From assembly GCA_947492525.1 (NCBI GenBank), contig CANLNQ010000001.1, positions 1 through 64,000 of the forward strand: a DNA stretch of 64,000 nt, in the 5' to 3' direction. Each line of letters opens with the position of its first letter. The first letter of the stretch is position 1. The stretch is from an uncultured Granulosicoccus sp. GTDB taxonomy: Bacteria; Pseudomonadota; Gammaproteobacteria; Granulosicoccales; Granulosicoccaceae. The notes under the pieces were generated by a model that saw only the letters and a program-made list of their open reading frames with translations, ran no database searches and was not told the DNA's origin. Made by a program: the position numbers and the translations under genes. This document shows, piece by piece, positions 34,154 through 42,341 of the stretch.

Positions 34154-35059
34154 ATGGATAAATACACTGAGATGTTGGTGTTCTCGAAAGCTGCCGACAT
34201 GGGCAGCTTTTCTGCAGCCGCACGAGAGCTCGACCTGACCCCTTCCGCCGTCAGCAAGCTGATAACCCGGCTTGAGGATCGCCTGGGAGCACGCCTGTTC
34301 CAGCGCACCACTCGAAAGCTGAGCATGACGGCAGAAGGCCACGCCTTCAACGATCGCTGCGGTGCCATACTGGATGAGATCAAGCAGGCGGAAGACGCCG
34401 TCATGGCATTGCATGACAAGGTCAGCGGCACGCTTCGCATCACCACCGTCTCGGCCTTCGCGCGCCTGCAGATGATCAAGCTGATGCCTGAGTTCATGGC
34501 GCAGTTCCCTGACTTGCGCGTCGAACTGGAACTGACCGAACGAGAAGTCGATCTGGTAGGCGAAGGTGTCGACGTGGCATTGGTACTCAGCGACGGCCTG
34601 ACCGATGAATCACTGGTTGCGCGACGCCTGACGGTCAACAAACGCGTGATCTGCGCCTCGCCGGAATACCTGGCAAAGCATGGCACACCGCAGACCCCCG
34701 AAGACCTGCTGAATCACAACTGCCTGACGCACTCGGCCATCCACCATTTCAACGATTGGGAGTTTTCCACACCCGACGGTGTGCGCGTCCAGCGCGTCAA
34801 GGGCAACTTCCACACGAACAGTGCTTCGGCCCTGCACGAAGCCGTCAAGGCCGGCATCGGCATTGCACGACTGGCCTCCTATGTGGTTCAGCCGTCTCTG
34901 GAAAAAGGGGTCATCACCCCGTTGCTGCAGGATCATACGGTCGACAGCTCCACCATCCAGCTGGTCTATCCACACCGTCGACACCTGAGTAACAAGGTGC
35001 GCGTCTTCACGGACTTCATGGTGGCGAAGTTCACACCCAACCCACCCTGGGAACGCTAG
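34154..35059 (+). CDS. LysR-family transcriptional regulator
   Basis: 301 residues. N-terminal winged helix-turn-helix: FSKAADMGSFSAAARELDLTPSAVSKLITRLEDRLGARLFQRTTRKLSMTAEG; C-terminal effector-binding domain of the type-2 periplasmic fold. It belongs to the large DsdC/CrgA-like group in which the effector cannot be guessed. The divergently encoded broken ABC exporter (257 bp away) would be the classical target by position. Confidence 0.92.
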   Translation: MDKYTEMLVFSKAADMGSFSAAARELDLTPSAVSKLITRLEDRLGARLFQRTTRKLSMTAEGHAFNDRCGAILDEIKQAEDAVMALHDKVSGTLRITTVSAFARLQMIKLMPEFMAQFPDLRVELELTEREVDLVGEGVDVALVLSDGLTDESLVARRLTVNKRVICASPEYLAKHGTPQTPEDLLNHNCLTHSAIHHFNDWEFSTPDGVRVQRVKGNFHTNSASALHEAVKAGIGIARLASYVVQPSLEKGVITPLLQDHTVDSSTIQLVYPHRRHLSNKVRVFTDFMVAKFTPNPPWER

Positions 35060-35079
35060 AGCTTCTCGTCAAGTGGTAG

Positions 35080-35112
35080 CGACGGCCATCAGGCAGATGC
35101 TGATGGCCGTCG
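35080..35112. terminator. Long hairpin between LysR gene and glnB
   Basis: CGACGGCCATCA pairs perfectly over 12 bp with TGATGGCCGTCG, loop 9 nt. It begins 20 bp after the LysR stop. No T-run follows, so termination is inferred from position and stability between convergent genes. Confidence 0.55.
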
Positions 35113-35217
35113 AAGATCCCATCCATATGAATTCATCGAGCAGGCTCTTCGAATTCAACAAGACAGGCCTGCCAGTACCCTGCTCATGGCGTCAATGCGT
35201 TACCGCAGCGGCTTGAC

Positions 35218-35670
<453 letters not shown>

Positions 35671-35764
35671 TCAATGTTTGCTCACACCCAGCGTGTTCTG
35701 ACGACGGAGCCACACTGCGCAGGTATGCGGTATCGAGTCTGCCATGGTTACCGCGGCCGTGGCC

Positions 35765-35896
35765 CTGGCTAACGATCTTGCTAACGATCTTGCTAACGAT
35801 CTTGCTAACGATCTTGCTAACGATCTGGCTTACGATCTGGCTTACGATCTGGCTTGCGACCCGGCTAACGACCTGGCGAACGACCCGGCTTGCTCG
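35765..35896. repeat. 12-bp minisatellite overlapping the end of the EAL gene
   Basis: Eleven 12-bp units of type CTTGCTAACGAT. The four at 35777-35824 are identical; the others diverge stepwise. The EAL gene stops (TAG at 35865-35867) inside the ninth unit, so its last ten codons (SKPGRSPGR) come from repeat sequence. Plus-strand (ANDL)n and minus-strand (IVSK)n frames through it are artefacts. Confidence 0.9.
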
Positions 35897-37118
35897 CCAG
35901 AATGGCGCGTTCCAGCGTGTGCAGCAGAACAATCAGCCGATTGACCTGCTGATCGATCTCGGCCAACTGCTGATCAAGCACGGCGACCGTTTGATTCCGT
36001 TCGAGTTCTTCCAGAAACTTCAGTCCGCTGGCATGCACCTGGCGCAGTGGCGCCTCTATCTCGTTGAACACCGGATGAGCGTTCAGGCGTTGCCCGATCC
36101 CGAAGTACCATACGCCGAGTCGTGTTCTGGCCACTTCGGACTGCAGACCGGGTTCAGCCACCGATTGCAAGGCTACCCCCTCACCCACTCGGCTGCAAAA
36201 GGCGGCATCCACCAGTGTCTTGCGAAAACGCAGCAGATTCAGACAGGCCTGGTGCACGCGCCCGATCTGCGAACCCTCGAAGTCGTGGGCGCTGGTCACG
36301 AAGGTCCTGAAATCGGTCAGGGACATGGGGCGTCCCAGAAAATACCCCTGCCCTTCCTCGCAACCGTGAGCGATCAGGAAGTTGTAGACCGATTCGGATT
36401 CGATGCCTTCGGCAACCGATGTCATGCCCAGCTCCCTTGCCATCGAGATGGCGGAACGCACGACGTCCAGATTCTGCAGGGAGGTGCCCATGCGCTTGAC
36501 CATGCCCTGATCGAGCTTCAGCGCATCGAACGGCAATTGGCTCAGGCGATCGAGAGAGGAATAGCCGGTGCCGAAGTCATCCATGAGGATCTTGACGCCC
36601 ATGTCCTTGATCCGGACCAGATCGTCGTAGACCCGGTCGACATTGCTCATCACGGCGCTTTCGGTAATCTCGATCTGCAGCTCGGCAGCCTGGATCGTGC
36701 CGGCCTGCAGTAGCGCCGCAATATGGTTGCTGATCGAACGCGATGCCAGATCGTTGGGCGCCACATTGATGGACAGGGACAGACCCGAATGCGCTTCCAG
36801 GTTCACCGGTGGCAGTGAGTCGATGGGCGTTTCGGCCTTGACGGGGGTGCAGTCTCGCAGGCCCACAATGGCATCCACCAATTGATCGAGCAGTTGCAAG
36901 GTCAGGTCGTGAAGCAAGCCATTGCTTTCGACCATCGGCAGAAATTCGTCAGGTGACAGAACCGAAGCTTCGCCGTGCGCCCATCTGACCAGGGCCTCGG
37001 CACCGATGACATCCCCACTGAGCAGGCACACCTTCGGCTGGTAGAACAACACCAGCTCGTCGTTGTGCATGGCGCGCTCCAGCGCCTTGAGCGTGACGGG
37101 CTCATTCATGACGGTCAC
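35865..37118 (-). CDS. EAL-domain c-di-GMP phosphodiesterase
   Basis: 417 residues, no signal peptide or membrane segment, no GGDEF. Catalytic motifs are complete: GAEALVRW (EAL), SINVAPNDL (Asn), EITESAV (Glu), LMDDFGTGYSSL, ALKLDQGMVK (Lys), VAEGIES (Glu) and EGQGYFLGRPM (Gln). It should cleave c-di-GMP to pGpG. A C-terminal ~150-residue helical extension after the EAL domain (TFVTSAHDFEGSQ onward) is unassigned. GTG 37118 or ATG 37109 are possible starts. It follows the DUF349 gene by about 39 bp. Confidence 0.92.
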   Translation of the reverse strand: MTVMNEPVTLKALERAMHNDELVLFYQPKVCLLSGDVIGAEALVRWAHGEASVLSPDEFLPMVESNGLLHDLTLQLLDQLVDAIVGLRDCTPVKAETPIDSLPPVNLEAHSGLSLSINVAPNDLASRSISNHIAALLQAGTIQAAELQIEITESAVMSNVDRVYDDLVRIKDMGVKILMDDFGTGYSSLDRLSQLPFDALKLDQGMVKRMGTSLQNLDVVRSAISMARELGMTSVAEGIESESVYNFLIAHGCEEGQGYFLGRPMSLTDFRTFVTSAHDFEGSQIGRVHQACLNLLRFRKTLVDAAFCSRVGEGVALQSVAEPGLQSEVARTRLGVWYFGIGQRLNAHPVFNEIEAPLRQVHASGLKFLEELERNQTVAVLDQQLAEIDQQVNRLIVLLHTLERAILASKPGRSPGR

Positions 37119-37157
37119 CGGTACGCGCCGTGGCCTGCCGGGCGTACCGGTGAGCCA

Positions 37158-40085
37158 CTATCGTCGGTATGCCTTCAGGTACCGCGATTGCAATGAACCC
37201 TGAACACTCTGACTGGCAGGGCCCACGGCCAACCACTTCTTCTCCAGCTTCTTCAGTACCTGACGGCTATCGTCCAGACCCGCCGAAGTCATACCTTCCT
37301 GCAGGTGCTCCAGCTGATACTGCATGCGCCTGGCCTTGTCTTCGGCCGGCGTATCGACACCCGCGGCCACCTCCATCTTGATCAGCAGGTCGCGTCGTTT
37401 CTCCTCATTGGCCTGGTAGTCAGGCTTCGTGCCCTTGCTCAGATGCTTCAAGGCCGCATCGCGACGCTTCTCCAGCACCTTGGCGACGTCGGTCTGCACC
37501 TTCACATCGGTGGCATCCCAGGCATGCGTGACATCATCGACCAGCGTGTCACTGGCCACATCCGGTTGCTCGACAGCCAGTTCAAGCTGCTCACACAGGC
37601 CCAGCAGTCGCAAGCGCTCTTCCTGCTCGGCCTGGCTACGCCGTTTGGCGGCATTGTCCTGCACCCGCGAACAGGCATCCAGCGCCTGGCGATAGTCACG
37701 CAACAGGAATTTGCGGTCGCGTTCGGGGAATTCCGCCAGCGCCTGAAACTCCATGCTCAGCGCCTGCACCTCGGATTCATCCAGTGAGTCCCCTCGGGAC
37801 AGCTGCTTGAGCCGCTTGATGATGTCCTTGGCGCGAAAGACATGCTCCAGACCGGCGCGCTGCTTCTGACGCTCCACCTGATGCTGATGCTTGAAGATCG
37901 TGCCCAGGTGGCCATTGAACACTTCCCACAAGGCCTGGTCTTCCTTGCGGCGCATGATGCCCACAAGCTTCCAGGCACTGAGCAGGCTCTTTGCCTGATT
38001 GGCCGTGTGCTGAGTGATTTCGCTCTCGGCCAGCGCGGCAGCCTTCTCCACCAGTTCCTGCTTGGCCTTGGCGTTGTTGTCGTACTGTTCGGTCAAGGCT
38101 GTCTCGAACGGCTTCAGTGCCGCCGAGAATCTCGCTTCCAGCGCCTTGTCCGGCTTGCGATCCGGCACCCGGTTGCGAGACCACTCTCGCTTGGCATTGT
38201 TGACCTGGCGAACGATGGCTTTCCAGTCCGGATCAGCTCCCTCTTCCGGCGTCAGCAGACTCTGCGACGCTTCCAGCTGCTCGCACAAGCCGGCCTTGGC
38301 ATCGAGTTTCTCCTGCCGCTGCTGCTGTTTGGTTTCGAACCAGGCCTTGCACGGCTGGTAGGCGATATCACCGGCTGTCTTGAAACGCGTCCAGAGATCG
38401 TTCGATGCACGACTGACACCCATCGCCTTCCAGGCACTCTGCAATTCGCGCACCTCCTTGGCCAGCGCTTCGGGCGACAGCTCCTTCGCCGGCAAGGCCT
38501 CCATGGATTCGCACAAGGCCTCCAGCTTGGGACGGGCAGCGAAGTCCTGCCAGTCGGCCATCTCTGCCAACTGCTGTTCGGCTCGAACCAGCTTGTCATC
38601 CAGACTGGAGCGCTCCTCGGGCTCCATGACACCCAGCTTCTTCTGCAGGCGACGCAACATGCTGTTGGCCGGACCCCACTTGCCTTCCTTGATGATGGCA
38701 GACAGCGCAGCGAACTGGCGATGCGTGGCCTTGATGCGATCGCTCGACTCCTGACGCGCCTTGGTGATGCGATCGTTCAGTTGATCGAGATGTGCCTGCA
38801 ATTCCTTGACATAGACCTGTTCGGACAGATCGATACCCGGCAGCAGGCTGGCAATGTCCAGCAGTGAGCTTACCCGCTTGATGCGAGTCTGCAGAGCACC
38901 GGGACGTGCCTTGTTGATGTCATAGGGCGGATCGAACAGGACGGCAATCGACTGGCCATGGGCCAGAACACTTTTCACATGCTCTGAACCGGACAATGCC
39001 TCATCCTGCGCCACCGCTTCCTGTGTGGTGTCGAGAACACCGGGCAGCTCTGCCAGTGACGCCCCGGCCAGCATCGCCTGTACCCGACTCAATGCCGGAT
39101 CCTCGATGCGTGGCACCTCCGGCGTCACAGGTGGCGTTACCGCGCCCTGGGAGTCGCCGTCCGGTGCTGCAGAATCGCTGGCCGTATTGCTCGCGGCAGT
39201 ACATTGCACGCTCGCCTGATCGGCATCGCTGGCCGCGAGGTCATGGTCGTGACCGGCCGCGGCGGCCACAGCGCTGTGCTCATCGGTCTTCTGCTGCGCC
39301 GCCGTGTAGTCAGCCAGGCGTTGCTCGGCCACGGTCAGGGCTTCGGCAAATTCTGCTTCATGAGAGGCTCTGTCCTGCGCATCCAGACTTGCCCAGCGCT
39401 CACGCACAGCCTGCAGCTTTCCACCGTCCTGCGGTGTCCAGACGCCCTCGTTCAGGCTGAGCACCTGCTTTAGTGTGCTGGTGACGGCGTGTCGACGGGC
39501 AATCAGCGCTGCCTCTTCTGCCGCAGCGGTATCCAGCTTCTGCTGCAGCTGCTTGGCAACCACCTTGTCGCGTGAGCGAACCGCTGCCAGTGCCGCTCGC
39601 ATGGAATCGTGCCGGGACAGACGCATCGCTGCGGCCAGACGCGCATCATGCAAACGGGACTGTTGCACCACCGCCACCAGGGTGGTTTCGTCATCGATGG
39701 CCTGCAGTGCCAGTTCGCGCTGTTCCGCACTCGAGCTGTGCGCCGCTATGGGCAAGGCGAGTCGAGAGGCATGACTGCCCAGCAAGGCACGTATGGCCAC
39801 ATCGCTGACATCGCCTGAACTGAACTTATCGACCAGTCGCGACTCTGCTGCTATTGAAATGGCACCACCATCATCGCCGTTGGCATCCAGCAATTCACGC
39901 AGGATATTCAACTCATCAAGCTTGCCGATCGCGGCGATGCGAACGGCAAGGTCGACATCGTTGCGGGCTAGCTCTGCAAGTGTTTCCTGCGACCCGGGTG
40001 TACTGGCATCCACGTCGTTGACGAAGCCGAGTCGGACCTGCGAGTCCTTGTGCTGGTGTGCAGCTGATTTCAAGAAATTTTTCAC
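37158..40085 (-). CDS. Large DUF349-repeat protein
   Basis: About 975 residues. A HEAT-like N-terminal part (IAAIGKLDELNILRELLDAN ... AAESRLVDKFSSGDVSDVAIRALLG) precedes several copies of the helical DUF349 repeat, seen as DLWTRFKTAGDIAYQPCKAWFETK, WKAIVRQVNNAKREWSRNRVPDRK and KSLLSAWKLVGIMRRKEDQALWEVF. Strongly coiled-coil-like, without signal peptide. Function unknown; DUF349 proteins are widespread in proteobacteria and actinobacteria. I place the start at GTG 40085 (VKNFLKSAAHQHKDSQVR), but an ATG at 40151 in the same frame is possible. Confidence 0.85.
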   Translation of the reverse strand: MKNFLKSAAHQHKDSQVRLGFVNDVDASTPGSQETLAELARNDVDLAVRIAAIGKLDELNILRELLDANGDDGGAISIAAESRLVDKFSSGDVSDVAIRALLGSHASRLALPIAAHSSSAEQRELALQAIDDETTLVAVVQQSRLHDARLAAAMRLSRHDSMRAALAAVRSRDKVVAKQLQQKLDTAAAEEAALIARRHAVTSTLKQVLSLNEGVWTPQDGGKLQAVRERWASLDAQDRASHEAEFAEALTVAEQRLADYTAAQQKTDEHSAVAAAAGHDHDLAASDADQASVQCTAASNTASDSAAPDGDSQGAVTPPVTPEVPRIEDPALSRVQAMLAGASLAELPGVLDTTQEAVAQDEALSGSEHVKSVLAHGQSIAVLFDPPYDINKARPGALQTRIKRVSSLLDIASLLPGIDLSEQVYVKELQAHLDQLNDRITKARQESSDRIKATHRQFAALSAIIKEGKWGPANSMLRRLQKKLGVMEPEERSSLDDKLVRAEQQLAEMADWQDFAARPKLEALCESMEALPAKELSPEALAKEVRELQSAWKAMGVSRASNDLWTRFKTAGDIAYQPCKAWFETKQQQRQEKLDAKAGLCEQLEASQSLLTPEEGADPDWKAIVRQVNNAKREWSRNRVPDRKPDKALEARFSAALKPFETALTEQYDNNAKAKQELVEKAAALAESEITQHTANQAKSLLSAWKLVGIMRRKEDQALWEVFNGHLGTIFKHQHQVERQKQRAGLEHVFRAKDIIKRLKQLSRGDSLDESEVQALSMEFQALAEFPERDRKFLLRDYRQALDACSRVQDNAAKRRSQAEQEERLRLLGLCEQLELAVEQPDVASDTLVDDVTHAWDATDVKVQTDVAKVLEKRRDAALKHLSKGTKPDYQANEEKRRDLLIKMEVAAGVDTPAEDKARRMQYQLEHLQEGMTSAGLDDSRQVLKKLEKKWLAVGPASQSVQGSLQSRYLKAYRR

Positions 40086-40191
40086 ACTGAATACACGTAA
40101 ACAACAATCAAAGCCGGTTGGCGACACCAGTATAACAATTGCCTCGCACATTCCCGCACATGGGCCCTCCGGAGGTCGAACATGCGCGGGT

Positions 40192-40211
40192 TCCCGCCGT
40201 TAACGGCGGGA
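40192..40211. repeat. 20-bp perfect palindrome in a divergent promoter region
   Basis: TCCCGCCGTTAACGGCGGGA is a perfect palindrome centred on GTTAAC, in the ~305 bp between divergent DUF349 and MoxR genes. A second short palindrome CCTCCGGAGG lies at 40167-40176. These could be an operator for a dimeric regulator or a cruciform; no known consensus fits. The remainder of the gap holds nothing recognised. Confidence 0.7.
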
Positions 40212-40391
40212 GAAGCCACAGGATTTACCAATGACAATCACGCATTACAGGTCCAATGTCATCAATTAGTGTGCTTTCCAGCACAGATCGATCCGCCAGA
40301 GACGACAGGCCAGGCAATTGATCCACCTCTTGCCCGCAGGCTTGTCGCGCTGCGGCCGATAGCAACACTTTACCCACTACCTTCGAGCCCC

Positions 40392-41357
40392 ATGAATCAA
40401 GCCGCCAAGACAAGCTCCCACGAACCTTCCAATCCGGCTGTCGCTTCACTGGAACGGATGCCGGCGGCTGAACTGGGTGATGTCCTTGCACAGCTGGAAC
40501 GCATCCTGATGGGCAAGCAGGAACAGACTACCCTGGCGCTGGCTTGCCTGCTGGCACGTGGGCACCTGTTGATCGAGGATGTTCCCGGCGTCGGCAAGAC
40601 CACCCTGGCTCATGCCCTGGGAGCCACGCTGGGTCTCGACTGGACTCGGGTACAGTTCACCAGCGATCTGTTGCCCGCCGATATCGTCGGCGTGTCCATA
40701 TTCAACGCGCATACCCAGCAGTTCGAGTTCAAACCGGGCCCGGTATTCACCTCCATCCTGCTGGCCGACGAGATCAATCGTGCCCCGCCGAAGGCGCAAA
40801 GCGCCTTGCTTGAAGCCATGGAAGAGCGACAGGTGACCGTGGATGGTGTCAGCCATGCATTGAACGATGACTTCTTCGTCATTGCCACCCAGAATCCCGG
40901 CGACCAACTCGGTGCCTTCCCTCTGCCCGAATCGCAGCTGGATCGCTTTCTGGTCGGTCTCGAGATCGGATATCCGGACCCGGCCACTGAACGCCGATTG
41001 CTCGAACAGGGAGATATGCGCGCCGATGTGGCGGATCTGCAGGCCTTGCTCGACCAGAGACAGATTCATCGCTGGCGCCGACAATGCGACAAGGTGCACC
41101 TGAGTCCCCCGGTTCTGGACTACATTCAGGCCCTGCTGCAGGCCAGTCGCGCAGCAGGCACCGGCTTGAGCCCGCGCGCAGGACTGAGCCTGGTGAGATT
41201 GTGTCGCGCCTTCGCCTTCATTCAACAGCGTGATCACGTGCTGCCCGATGATGTCCGTCATGTGTTTCCGGCACTGGCCGGCCACCGAATGACCGGTCAT
41301 GTGCGCAGTGGCCATGCCTATGCCCGGGAATTGCTGCAGCAGGTCAGCATGCCCTGA
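40392..41357 (+). CDS. MoxR-family AAA+ ATPase
   Basis: 321 residues from ATG 40392. Walker A is DVPGVGKTTLAHAL, Walker B LLADEINRAPPKAQSALLEAMEERQVT, sensor 1 ATQNPG, followed by the C-terminal lid domain (GLSPRAGLSLVRLCRAFAF). MoxR ATPases act as chaperone-like activators of VWA or DUF58 partners. The next two genes are a DUF58 protein and a transglutaminase-like membrane protein, a conserved trio. The frame open from 40182 runs through palindromic sequence and is not needed. Confidence 0.93.
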   Translation: MNQAAKTSSHEPSNPAVASLERMPAAELGDVLAQLERILMGKQEQTTLALACLLARGHLLIEDVPGVGKTTLAHALGATLGLDWTRVQFTSDLLPADIVGVSIFNAHTQQFEFKPGPVFTSILLADEINRAPPKAQSALLEAMEERQVTVDGVSHALNDDFFVIATQNPGDQLGAFPLPESQLDRFLVGLEIGYPDPATERRLLEQGDMRADVADLQALLDQRQIHRWRRQCDKVHLSPPVLDYIQALLQASRAAGTGLSPRAGLSLVRLCRAFAFIQQRDHVLPDDVRHVFPALAGHRMTGHVRSGHAYARELLQQVSMP

Positions 41358-41369
41358 ACGAAGCGGCAC

Positions 41370-42341
41370 ATGATCCTTCCATTCAATCAACGGATTCGGC
41401 AGCGTCTGTTCCGCGTCAGAGCAGAAGACGGTCTGCCGCACCTGGTCAGCCATCAGCGGGTCTATATCGTGCCCACCGGCCGTGGCTGGGCCTTTCTGCT
41501 GGCTCTGTTGCTGATGCTGGTGGCATCGGTCAATTACGCCTTGTCGCTCGGTTATGCCTTGTGCTTCCTGCTGACCGGGCTCTTCGCCGCCACACTGCTG
41601 CACACCTACCGCAACCTGGCGGGCCTGCAGATCATGAAGATCGATGGCGGACAGTGTTTTGCCAATGAATCGCTGCCCTTTCGCATCGTGTTGACGAATC
41701 ACCGCTCCCAGGCGCGTCATGGACTGCGATTGTCGACAGCTGAGGCGCGTGTATCGCACATACGACTGGAGCCTGAGCAGGACTGCGCGGTCGTGCTACC
41801 GGTACCTGCCACGCAACGCGGCATTCTCCCGCTGGGCAGATTGACGTTGCAGAGCGACTGGCCGCTGGGTCTGTGGACCTGCTGGAGCTATCTGCATGTC
41901 GCCACACAGGGGCTGGTCTATCCCAGTCCGGAAGCGAATCCACCGGCATTGCCGCTGGCCCCCGGGGAGGATGCGGATACCAGCCCGAAGGCAGGCCTGC
42001 AGGGGGATGTGTCCGGCTTGCGCAGTTATCGCCCCGGCGACAGCATCGGCAGTATCGCCTGGAAATCGGCGGCACGCGGGCAAGGACTGCTGGTACGCAC
42101 CTTCGATAACGATGAAGGCGGCGGCAACACCGCACTGAACCTGCACAGTACCGGTTTGCCAGCCATCGAACAGCAACTGTCGCGACTGTGCGCATGGGTA
42201 TTGCTGGCGGAGAGCAGGCAGACCGCCTACACACTGCAACTCGCCAACCAGCATCTGTCGGCGGCTCACGGCACGGAACAACGCACCCTTGCCCTGCAGG
42301 CACTCGCCACCTACAACAGCGCCCCCGTGCAACCGACATGA
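41370..42341 (+). CDS. DUF58 domain protein
   Basis: 323 residues. Two N-terminal transmembrane helices (WAFLLALLLMLVASVNYALSLGYALCFLLTGLFAATLL) are followed by the DUF58 domain with GDVSGLRSYRPGDSIGSIAWKSAARGQGLLVRTFD, its most conserved stretch. The domain is related to von Willebrand A folds. It probably works with the MoxR ATPase encoded 12 bp upstream and the TgpA protein downstream. Its stop overlaps the next start (ATGA). Confidence 0.92.
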   Translation: MILPFNQRIRQRLFRVRAEDGLPHLVSHQRVYIVPTGRGWAFLLALLLMLVASVNYALSLGYALCFLLTGLFAATLLHTYRNLAGLQIMKIDGGQCFANESLPFRIVLTNHRSQARHGLRLSTAEARVSHIRLEPEQDCAVVLPVPATQRGILPLGRLTLQSDWPLGLWTCWSYLHVATQGLVYPSPEANPPALPLAPGEDADTSPKAGLQGDVSGLRSYRPGDSIGSIAWKSAARGQGLLVRTFDNDEGGGNTALNLHSTGLPAIEQQLSRLCAWVLLAESRQTAYTLQLANQHLSAAHGTEQRTLALQALATYNSAPVQPT

